This document shows positions 52,652 to 59,603 of a stretch of DNA of 64,000 bases, piece after piece; the stretch's first letter is position 1; each line of letters starts with the position of its first letter. The stretch is from contig JAJZUP010000001.1 of the NCBI GenBank assembly GCA_021848465.1, positions 496,001 through 560,000 on the forward strand, read 5' to 3'. The notes under the pieces were generated by a model. It made no database searches and was not told the origin of the DNA. It was given only the letters and a program-made list of their open reading frames with translations. The position numbers were made by a program, and so were the translations under genes. This DNA comes from Pseudomonadota bacterium. GTDB lineage: Bacteria > Pseudomonadota > Gammaproteobacteria > Burkholderiales > Gallionellaceae.

Positions 52652-53551
52652 ATGTCGCAGAAACACCCCGTTATTGCCGTTACTGGCTCCTCTGGCGCCG
52701 GCACGACCACCGTCAAGCGCGCTTTTGAAAACATTTTCCGCCGTGAAGGCATCACTGCCGCAGTGATCGAAGGCGATAGCCTGCACAGCCTGGATCGCAT
52801 GGCGTTCCGCGCCGCTGCTGCCGAAGCCGCCAAGGCTGGCCACAACACTTTCAGCCATTTCGGTCCGGAAGCCAACCATTTCGACAAGATCGAAGCAATG
52901 TTCAAGCAGTATGGCGAGACCGGCATGTGCCAGCGCCGCTACTATGTACATAGCGACGAAGAAGCGGTGCTCCACAACAAGCACTTCAATATGACCGAAC
53001 TGAAGCCCGGTACGTTTACGCCATGGGAAAACATCGAGGCCAATTCCGACCTGCTGTTCTACGAAGGCCTGCATGGCCTGGCCGTGGATGAGGCAAAAGG
53101 TATTGATGCTGGCCGTTATGTAGACTTGGGCATTGGCGTGGTGCCGGTGGTTAACCTGGAGTGGATCCAGAAGATTCACCGCGACAAGGCCGAGCGCGGC
53201 TATTCCGCCGAAGCGACCGTGGACACGATCCTGCGCCGCATGCCGGACTACATCAATTACATTACGCCACAGTTCTCGCGCACAGACATCAACTTCCAGC
53301 GCGTAGCTACTGTGGACACTTCCAATCCGTTCATTGCGCGCGACATCCCGACTCCGGACGAAAGCTTTGTCGTGATCCGCTTCCGTGAGCCAAAGGGCGT
53401 GGACTTCCCATATATGCTCAACATGATCCCGAATTCGTTCATGTCCCGCGCCAACACCCTGGTGGTGCCCGGCGGCAAGATGAGCCATGCGATGGAAATC
53501 ATCCTCGCGCCGATCATGCACGACATGATCGAAAAGAAAAACAAGAAATAA
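52652..53551 (+). CDS. cbbP: Phosphoribulokinase
   Basis: Prk makes ribulose-1,5-bisphosphate for RuBisCO, one of the enzymes unique to the Calvin cycle. The protein (299 aa) is the bacterial hexameric type. It has the P-loop TGSSGAGTTTVK, EGDSLHSLDRMAFR, the ANHFDKIE segment, the PWENIEANSDLLFYEGLHGL loop with catalytic Asp/Glu, and the NMIPNSFMSRANTLVVPGGKM tail. It indicates an autotroph. No RuBisCO or other cbb gene is in the window, so prk stands alone here. Confidence 0.97.
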   Translation: MSQKHPVIAVTGSSGAGTTTVKRAFENIFRREGITAAVIEGDSLHSLDRMAFRAAAAEAAKAGHNTFSHFGPEANHFDKIEAMFKQYGETGMCQRRYYVHSDEEAVLHNKHFNMTELKPGTFTPWENIEANSDLLFYEGLHGLAVDEAKGIDAGRYVDLGIGVVPVVNLEWIQKIHRDKAERGYSAEATVDTILRRMPDYINYITPQFSRTDINFQRVATVDTSNPFIARDIPTPDESFVVIRFREPKGVDFPYMLNMIPNSFMSRANTLVVPGGKMSHAMEIILAPIMHDMIEKKNKK

Positions 53552-53570
53552 TTGATCGAAAGATCGACAG

Positions 53571-53604
53571 ACGGGGAAGCAGAAATGCTTCCCCGTTTTG
53601 TTTT
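53571..53604 (+). terminator. Rho-independent terminator after phosphoribulokinase
   Basis: A perfect 10-bp stem, ACGGGGAAGC (53571-53580) with GCTTCCCCGT (53587-53596), a 6-base loop and a T-rich tail (TTTGTTTTT), 20 bp after the prk stop and before uvrD. Confidence 0.94.
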
Positions 53605-53635
53605 TGGTCGAGCAGCGATGTGGGATAATCACACC

Positions 53636-55810
53636 ATGAATTCCTCGCTGCTTTCCGGTCTCAATCCCGAACAACGTGCCGCTGTCGAACTTCCCGCCCA
53701 GTCCGCGCTGATCCTGGCCGGGGCCGGCAGCGGCAAGACGCGCGTGCTGACCACGCGCATCGCTTACCTGATCAGCACCGGGCAGGTCTCCCCGCATGGC
53801 ATCCTCGCCGTCACCTTTACCAACAAGGCCGCCAAGGAAATGGTCACGCGCCTTTCGGCGCTGTTGCCGATCAATACGCGCGGCATGTGGATCGGCACCT
53901 TTCACGGCTTGTGCAACCGCATGCTGCGCGCGCACTTCCGCGAGGCTAATCTGCCGCAGACTTTCCAGATCCTCGACTCCGGCGACCAGCTTTCCGCGAT
54001 CAAGCGCCTGATGAAAGTCATGAATGTCGATGACGAGAAATATCCGCCGCGCGAAGTGGCGAATTTCATCAGCGGCAGCAAGGAACAGGGGCTGCGCGCC
54101 TCCGATGTGGAGGCATACGATCCTTACACGCGGCGCAAGGTGGAAATCTTCGCCGAATACGATGCGCAGTGCCAGCGCGAAGGCGTGGTGGATTTTTCGG
54201 AGCTGCTGCTGCGCTGTTATGAGCTGCTGCAACGCAACCAGCAACTGCGCGAGCATTACCAGGCGCGCTTCAAGCACATCCTGGTGGACGAATTCCAGGA
54301 TACCAATCCGTTGCAGTACCGCTGGCTGAAATTGCTGGCGGGTCGCGACAATGCGTTGTTCGCGGTTGGCGACGACGACCAGTCCATCTATGCGTTCCGC
54401 GGTGCCAATGTCGGCAACATGCAGGAGCTGCTGCGCGACTTTCATGTCGAGAGCGTCATCAAGCTGGAGCAGAACTACCGCTCGCACGGAAACATCCTCG
54501 ATGCCGCGAATGCGCTGATCCAGAACAACCGCAACCGCCTCGGCAAGAACCTGTGGACCGATGCGCACAAGGGCGAGCCGTTGCGCGTGTACGAAGCACC
54601 GAACGATGTGGAAGAGGCGCGCTTCATCGTGGACGAGATCCAGCAGTTGCGGCGCGAGGATGTGCGGCTGTCCGAGATTGCGCTGCTGTACCGTTCGAAC
54701 GCGCAGTCGCGCGTGCTGGAACATGCGCTGGTGTCGGCCGGGCTGTCGTACCGCGTGTACGGCGGGCTGCGCTTCTTCGAGCGCCAGGAAATCAAGCATG
54801 CGCTGGCCTACCTGCGCCTGATGGAAAACACCGACGACGACAACGCGCTGCTGCGCATCATCAACTTTCCTACGCGCGGCATCGGTGCGCGCAGCATCGA
54901 GCAGTTGCAGGAGTCCGCGCGCCAGTTCAACACCACGCTGTTCAATGCCGCCGCCCGCGCGGGTGGAAAGGTCGCCGCGTTTGTCGGCATCATCGAAGCG
55001 TTGCGCAACGAGACCAGGGATTTGCCGCTGCCCGAGATCATCGATCACGTGCTCCAGCACAGCGGGCTGGTTGCGCACTACGAGGCCGAGAAAACAACAC
55101 CGGCGAAACGGCGCGAAGCGGAAGAGCGGCTCGACAACCTGAATGAATTGCTTAATGCCGCCACGCTGTTTGTGCATGAAGCCGAGGATGACAGCCTCAC
55201 CGCGTTCCTTACCCATGCCTCGCTGGAGGCGGGCGAGCACCAGGCCGGCGACAGCGAAGATGCGCTGCACCTGATGACGGTGCATGCCGCGAAAGGACTG
55301 GAGTTCCATACGGTGTTCATCACAGGGCTGGAGCAGGGTTTGTTTCCGCACGAGAACAGCGTCAACGAAGACGGCGGGCTCGATGAAGAGCGCCGCCTGA
55401 TGTACGTCGCGCTCACGCGCGCGCGGCGCCGGCTGTACCTCAGCTTTGCGCAGAGCCGAATGCTGCACGGCCAGGTGAATTACAGCGTGATGTCGAATTT
55501 CCTGCGCGAGATACCCGAAGAATTGCTGCACTGGCTGACGCCGCGCTTCGAGGCACGCCGCACGTTCAGCAGCGGCAGTCAGGAGACGGCGAGCTACGTG
55601 GCGGCATTCGGTGCTGCGCACAGCGAGCCCGCGCCGCCGTCGCCGCAAGCCGCATGGCGTATCGGGCAGCGCGTATTCCACCAGAAGTTCGGCGAGGGCG
55701 TGGTGACCGATGCCGAAGGCAGCGGCAACGACGGCCGCGTGCAGGTCAATTTCAAGCGGGCCGGCAGCAAGTGGCTGGCGCTCGAATATGCCAAGCTCAC
55801 CGCCCTGTGA
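53636..55810 (+). CDS. uvrD: DNA helicase II (UvrD)
   Basis: UvrD unwinds DNA in nucleotide-excision and mismatch repair. The protein (724 aa, E. coli 720) begins LLSGLNPEQRAAVELP, then Walker A AGAGSGKTRVL, FTNKAAKEM, Walker B VDEFQDTNPLQYRW, GDDDQSIYAFRGA, LEQNYRS, MTVHAAKGLEF, and ALTRARRRLYL. A C-terminal Tudor-like domain closes it (RVFHQKFGEGVVTDAEGSGNDGRVQVNF). The ATG at 53636 gives family length; the longer frame extends through the prk terminator. The next gene overlaps its end. Confidence 0.97.
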   Translation: MNSSLLSGLNPEQRAAVELPAQSALILAGAGSGKTRVLTTRIAYLISTGQVSPHGILAVTFTNKAAKEMVTRLSALLPINTRGMWIGTFHGLCNRMLRAHFREANLPQTFQILDSGDQLSAIKRLMKVMNVDDEKYPPREVANFISGSKEQGLRASDVEAYDPYTRRKVEIFAEYDAQCQREGVVDFSELLLRCYELLQRNQQLREHYQARFKHILVDEFQDTNPLQYRWLKLLAGRDNALFAVGDDDQSIYAFRGANVGNMQELLRDFHVESVIKLEQNYRSHGNILDAANALIQNNRNRLGKNLWTDAHKGEPLRVYEAPNDVEEARFIVDEIQQLRREDVRLSEIALLYRSNAQSRVLEHALVSAGLSYRVYGGLRFFERQEIKHALAYLRLMENTDDDNALLRIINFPTRGIGARSIEQLQESARQFNTTLFNAAARAGGKVAAFVGIIEALRNETRDLPLPEIIDHVLQHSGLVAHYEAEKTTPAKRREAEERLDNLNELLNAATLFVHEAEDDSLTAFLTHASLEAGEHQAGDSEDALHLMTVHAAKGLEFHTVFITGLEQGLFPHENSVNEDGGLDEERRLMYVALTRARRRLYLSFAQSRMLHGQVNYSVMSNFLREIPEELLHWLTPRFEARRTFSSGSQETASYVAAFGAAHSEPAPPSPQAAWRIGQRVFHQKFGEGVVTDAEGSGNDGRVQVNFKRAGSKWLALEYAKLTAL

Positions 55811-56324
55811 GCGCGTACCCATCGGGCGCTTGCGCCTGCTGGCGGAAAGCTACCGGCGCCTGACCGGCAAGCCCCTGCCTGGAAATATCCTCCCCGTAGG
55901 AGCGGCTTCAGCCGCGAATATTGCGTTCTCCTCAAGCGCTTTCGCGGCTGAAGCCGCTCCTGCGGATGACGAGGCTCTGCACGCGGCGCTGTGGAGCGCG
56001 CCGTTCGCCATCGTTGCGCATGGTACCGAGGCCGATCCGATTTTCTTTTACGGCAACCGCTATGCCTTGCGCAGTTTCGAAATGGACTTCGATGAGTTTG
56101 CCCGTCTGCCGTCGCGGCTTTCTGCCGAACCGCTGAACCAGGAAGCGCGCGAACAGGCGTTGCGCAAGGTCAGTGCGCAAGGTTATATCGACGGCTATTC
56201 CGGCATGCGCATTGCCAGCAGCGGGCGACGCTTCATGATTACCGATTGCACGATCTGGAACCTGGTCGATGCGGACGGCGTGGCGCACGGCCAGGCCGCA
56301 ATTTTCGTTGAACAACAGGCATAG
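55788..56324 (+). CDS. MEKHL-domain protein carrying an in-frame palindromic repeat
   Basis: The protein (178 aa from the ATG at 55788; a TTG at 55830 is an alternative) has a MEKHL domain: FAIVAHGTEADPIFFYGNRYALRSFE, LPSRLSAEP, GYIDGYSGMRIASSGRRFMI and WNLVDADGVAHGQAAIF. MEKHL is a PAS-related domain of unknown ligand. Residues about 37-61 (VGAASAAN ... AFAAEAAPAD) are encoded by a REP-like palindrome and lie before the domain. The start overlaps uvrD by 23 bp. Followed 9 bp later by an AhpD-like gene. Confidence 0.82.
   Translation: MPSSPPCERVPIGRLRLLAESYRRLTGKPLPGNILPVGAASAANIAFSSSAFAAEAAPADDEALHAALWSAPFAIVAHGTEADPIFFYGNRYALRSFEMDFDEFARLPSRLSAEPLNQEAREQALRKVSAQGYIDGYSGMRIASSGRRFMITDCTIWNLVDADGVAHGQAAIFVEQQA
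55896..55961. repeat. Complete REP-like palindrome translated inside the MEKHL gene
   Basis: Inverted arms of 21 bases (55898-55918 and 55941-55961) enclose 22 bases; each arm also contains the smaller palindrome GCGGCT-TC-AGCCGC. The left arm, with flanks, is an identical 24-mer to 47496-47519 in addA. The whole 66 bp is read in frame without a stop, giving VGAASAAN from the left arm and AFAAEAAPAD from the right. Confidence 0.9.
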
Positions 56325-56333
56325 GAGGTAACG

Positions 56334-56681
56334 ATGAGCAAATCATTCAAGGCCATGACGCATGAGATCAGCAAGACACTCAGCAGCTTCCGCAAGGAAG
56401 CTGCCGAGCCGATGGCCGGCTTCGATGCGATGGCGAAATCGGCGATGGCCGACGGCGTGCTGTCGGCATTGCAGAAAGAATTGATCGCCACCGGGATTGC
56501 GGTCTCCACGCGTTGCGACGGCTGCATTGCCTACCATGTGCGTTCGCTCGTGAAGCTGGGCGCGACGCGCGAGCAGGTCAACGAGATGCTCGCGGTAGCG
56601 GTGTATATGGGCGGCGGCCCGTCGCTGATGTATGCCGCAGAAGTGCTGAACGCCTTTGAGGAATTCCAGCAGCCTGCCTGA
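56334..56681 (+). CDS. Carboxymuconolactone decarboxylase/AhpD-like protein
   Basis: The protein (115 aa) has the AhpD-type active site C-x2-C-x3-H in STRCDGCIAYHVRSLVKLGAT, preceded by LQKELIATGIAVS. These helical proteins reduce peroxides or act as small thiol oxidoreductases; true decarboxylase function is not expected with the CxxC. The ATG follows AGGAGG. It is in the unit uvrD-MEKHL-AhpD-like and converges on the BPSS1780-type gene with a 3-bp gap. Confidence 0.93.
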   Translation: MSKSFKAMTHEISKTLSSFRKEAAEPMAGFDAMAKSAMADGVLSALQKELIATGIAVSTRCDGCIAYHVRSLVKLGATREQVNEMLAVAVYMGGGPSLMYAAEVLNAFEEFQQPA

Positions 56682-56684
56682 CGT

Positions 56685-57467
56685 TCAGGGCTCGGCCTGT
56701 TCGTCGTTGGCGGCGGCAGGAGTGTCGTTCTCGCCGCTAGCGGCAGCAGGTGCTTCCTCCTTCGGGAAAATGCCGCGGTAGGAGGCGTAGATCGAGGTGA
56801 TCATGAGGGGTAGCAGGAGCAGCCAGCCCAGCATCATCGGCAGCGAGGCCACCAGCGCGAACAGCAGCATCATGATGCCGTAAACCGAGAGCGGCACCAG
56901 GTTGTTCACGCAGGCGCGAATGCTGAGCTTCAACGCGGCGATGGGTGCGACATTGTCGAACAGCACCAGCATCGGCGCGTATTGCGTTGCCATCAGCAGC
57001 AGGGTGAACAGGATCAGGCCGATCGTGATGGACAGTCCCGCCCCGGCGATGGCATGGGCGAATACGGCGGGGTCTTCCACCGGGGTGCCGCTCATCAGGA
57101 TGTTCACCAGTTCCGAGCCGCCGGTCGCCATCATGACGCCGAAGATGGCCAGTTGCCCGAGCAGGTTGAGGCCGCCCAGTGCCACGAGTTGCTGGGTGCG
57201 GTTGCGGAATCCGGCGAACAAGTGGGGAAGTTCCAGCTCTTCATCGTCTTCCAGCGCGCGGCAGCCGAGCAGCAGTCCGCCGAACAGCACCGGGAACAGT
57301 AAGGTTGCCAGCGGGTCGCCGACGGTCGGGATGCTGCTGATCGCGATCAGGCTGGTGATGCCCATGAAAGTAAGCACTACCCAGAGGATCGGGCTCTTCT
57401 TGAACAGGTACAGGCCCTGCCTGATCCAGAGCCAGCCGCTGCCGACATTCAGTGTTTTGGGTTCCAT
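56685..57467 (-). CDS. BPSS1780-family inner membrane protein
   Basis: The protein (260 aa) has about six hydrophobic segments and the segment GWLWIRQGLYLFKKSPILWVVLTFMG near the start, typical of this betaproteobacterial family. PLPLM-type helices follow at the end, along with an Ala/Glu-rich soluble tail (about 235-260). Function unknown. It is 9 bp downstream of thrB on the same strand. Confidence 0.85.
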   Translation of the reverse strand: MEPKTLNVGSGWLWIRQGLYLFKKSPILWVVLTFMGITSLIAISSIPTVGDPLATLLFPVLFGGLLLGCRALEDDEELELPHLFAGFRNRTQQLVALGGLNLLGQLAIFGVMMATGGSELVNILMSGTPVEDPAVFAHAIAGAGLSITIGLILFTLLLMATQYAPMLVLFDNVAPIAALKLSIRACVNNLVPLSVYGIMMLLFALVASLPMMLGWLLLLPLMITSIYASYRGIFPKEEAPAAASGENDTPAAANDEQAEP

Positions 57468-57476
57468 AGCGTTCCT

Positions 57477-58421
57477 TTAAAGCCAGGGCACATTCGAGCC
57501 GGCTGCAATATGGCGCTGCAGGATGTGCTTGAACTGGTCCGGGTTGTGCGCGTTCACGATTTCACCGGCGCGCGGCAAGTGCAGGTCGAACAGGCGCGAA
57601 ATCCAGAAGCGCAATGCAGCCACGCGCAATGCCGTCGGCCAGCTCGCCTGTTCCAGCGCGGTGAACGGGCGGGTGGAGTGGTAAGCGCGCAGGAATGCGA
57701 GGGTGCGCTCACTGTCCAGGTTGCCGTCGGCATTCATGCACCAGTCGTTCACGGTGATCGCCACATCATAAAGCAAGGTGTCGTTGCAGGCGAAGTAGAA
57801 ATCGATCAGGCCGCCCACCCGTTCGCCGTCCAGCAGCACGTTGTCGCGGAACAGGTCGGCATGCACGACCCCGGCGGGCAGGTTGGTAAGCGTATGCTCC
57901 GCATGGTAGGCCACTTCGCTGTCCAGCAGTGCGGCATCTTCGGCATTCAGGAATTGCCTGACCATCTGGGCGGCGCTGGCGCGCCAGGCCGTGCCGCGCG
58001 GGTTGACCATTTTGCCGCTGAAGCTTTGTCCGGCCGTATGCATCTGCCCCAGCATCGCGCCCACGGCGGCGCAGTTGGCGACGCTGGGCTGCGTGACGGA
58101 TTTGCCGGGCAGGCGGCTCACGATGCAGGCAGGCTTGGCATTCAGGATGCCGAGGAACTGGTCGCGCTTGTCGGCCACTGGCGCCGGGCAGGGGATGCCG
58201 TGGCGCGCGAGGTGCGCCATCAGGTCCAGGTAGAACGGCAGCTCGCTGACCGTGAGCTTTTCGAACAGCGTCAGCACGAAGCGGCCATTGCTGGTCGTGA
58301 CAAAGTAATTGGTGTTTTCGATGCCCGAGGCAATGCCTTGCAATTCGAGCAGGGTGCCGAGCGAATAATTATTCAGCCAGGCGGTGATGTCCGCTTCGGT
58401 GACGCGAGTGAATACAGCCAT
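57477..58421 (-). CDS. thrB: Homoserine kinase (APH-fold ThrB)
   Basis: ThrB phosphorylates homoserine on the way to threonine. The protein (314 aa) is the aminoglycoside-phosphotransferase-fold type common in betaproteobacteria and pseudomonads, not the GHMP type of E. coli. It has GIASGIENTNYFV, the catalytic GVVHADLFRDNVLLDG and metal-binding LIDFYFACNDTLLYDVA. No other threonine gene is adjacent; the order DUF2782-thrB-BPSS1780 on one strand is a neighbourhood I recall from this class. Confidence 0.93.
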   Translation of the reverse strand: MAVFTRVTEADITAWLNNYSLGTLLELQGIASGIENTNYFVTTSNGRFVLTLFEKLTVSELPFYLDLMAHLARHGIPCPAPVADKRDQFLGILNAKPACIVSRLPGKSVTQPSVANCAAVGAMLGQMHTAGQSFSGKMVNPRGTAWRASAAQMVRQFLNAEDAALLDSEVAYHAEHTLTNLPAGVVHADLFRDNVLLDGERVGGLIDFYFACNDTLLYDVAITVNDWCMNADGNLDSERTLAFLRAYHSTRPFTALEQASWPTALRVAALRFWISRLFDLHLPRAGEIVNAHNPDQFKHILQRHIAAGSNVPWL

Positions 58422-58436
58422 GCAGCAGTTCCAGTT

Positions 58437-58766
58437 TCAGAATTTATAGATGACCCAGGAGGGCACGCGGAAGCCGGAATCCAGGCTTTCCTGGCGCGCG
58501 AAGCGGCCGTCGCCGCGGTCGTCGATCAGGTAATAGGGTTTGCCGTGCTTGGGCGTGACCTTGATCATGTACAGGCGGCCATGCGAGCGGTACTCCTCGA
58601 CGGTTTGCTCGGCTTCCTTGGTGATGGTCACCTGCGGCTCGTCCGGCGACTCTTCCTGGTTCAGCGCCGGAGGTGGTGGTGGCAGCTTGTCGCCGGCCGG
58701 TTTGGCATCCTCGGCAAAGGCCGCAGTGCTCAGGCAGGAGATCAACAGCAGGGTGGCGATGCGCAT
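58437..58766 (-). CDS. DUF2782-family periplasmic protein
   Basis: The protein (109 aa) has a signal peptide (MRIATLLLISCLSTAAFA-E), a proline-rich stretch (KLPPPPPALNQ) and the DUF2782 core EEYRSHGRLYMIKVTPKHGKPYYLIDDRGDGRF followed by VPSWVIYKF. Function unknown. It often precedes thrB or polA, as it does here (15 bp from thrB, with polA beyond). Confidence 0.87.
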   Translation of the reverse strand: MRIATLLLISCLSTAAFAEDAKPAGDKLPPPPPALNQEESPDEPQVTITKEAEQTVEEYRSHGRLYMIKVTPKHGKPYYLIDDRGDGRFARQESLDSGFRVPSWVIYKF

Positions 58767-58868
58767 ATTCAGCTTTCGGATTCAGTATGCGGGTATTTTA
58801 ACAGAGAAGGGGGCAGGGAGAAGGCGGGGCGCACTTTGCCGTGCCGGGGCCCGCCTCCATACCCGGAC

Positions 58869-59585
58869 TTACAGGGTCAGCTGCATTTCGCGTTCCAGCT
58901 CGGAAGGCTCGAAGCCGCGCGATTCGTAGTGGTTGAAGATCGCGCTGACCACCTGCTCCGGTTCGTCAATGATCTGGATCAGGTCGATGTCCTCCGGGCT
59001 GATCATCTTTTCTTCCAGCAAGCTGGTCTTGATCCACTCGACCATGCCGCCCCAGAACTTGCTGCCGACCAGGATGATCGGCATGCGGCGCGTTTTGCCG
59101 GTCTGCACCAGCGTGAGCGCTTCCATCAATTCGTCCAGCGTGCCGAACCCGCCCGGCATCACCACATAGGCGCTGGCGAATTTCACGAACATCACCTTGC
59201 GCGTGAAGAAGTGCTGGAAGGTCTGGCTGATGTTCTGGTACGGGTTGTTATGCTGTTCGTGCGGCAACTGGATGTTCAGGCCTACGCTGGGGGACTTGCC
59301 GTAATAGGCGCCCTTGTTGGCCGCTTCCATGATGCCGGGGCCGCCGCCCGAGATCACCGAGAAGCCGGCATCGGACAGCAGGCGCGCGATTTCCTCGGTG
59401 AGCTTGTAGTACGGATGGTCGTGCGGCGTGCGCGCGCTGCCGAAGATGCTCACAGCAGGCTGGATGTCCTGCAGGCGCTGGGTGGCCGACACGAACTCTG
59501 ACATAATGCCGAACACGCGCCAGGCCTCTTTCGATTGCATCAGCTCGGGCAGGGGTGCATGGGGTACCTTGGATGTTCCGTTCAT
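58869..59585 (-). CDS. LOG-family (TIGR00730) nucleotide 5'-monophosphate phosphoribohydrolase
   Basis: The protein (238 aa) has the LOG motifs VISGGGPGIMEAANKGA and VVMPGGFGTLDELMEALTLVQTGK, which mark enzymes that release the base from (cytokinin) nucleoside monophosphates; the bacterial role is mostly nucleotide salvage. It starts at the ATG at 59585, only 18 bp from the polA ATG on the other strand; an inner ATG at 59540 (MQSKEAW) would shorten it by 15 residues. Confidence 0.9.
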   Translation of the reverse strand: MNGTSKVPHAPLPELMQSKEAWRVFGIMSEFVSATQRLQDIQPAVSIFGSARTPHDHPYYKLTEEIARLLSDAGFSVISGGGPGIMEAANKGAYYGKSPSVGLNIQLPHEQHNNPYQNISQTFQHFFTRKVMFVKFASAYVVMPGGFGTLDELMEALTLVQTGKTRRMPIILVGSKFWGGMVEWIKTSLLEEKMISPEDIDLIQIIDEPEQVVSAIFNHYESRGFEPSELEREMQLTL

Positions 59586-59603
59586 CTGGATCTTTCAAAA
59601 ATA

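Noticed and set aside
52604..55822. A 1072-codon open frame on the minus strand across prk and uvrD
   Set aside because: It lies entirely opposite two well-supported genes and shows no family motif. Long antisense frames are expected in high-GC codon usage. The same applies to the 884-codon frame opposite polA (59646-62300) and the 827-codon frame opposite addA/addB (43881-46364).
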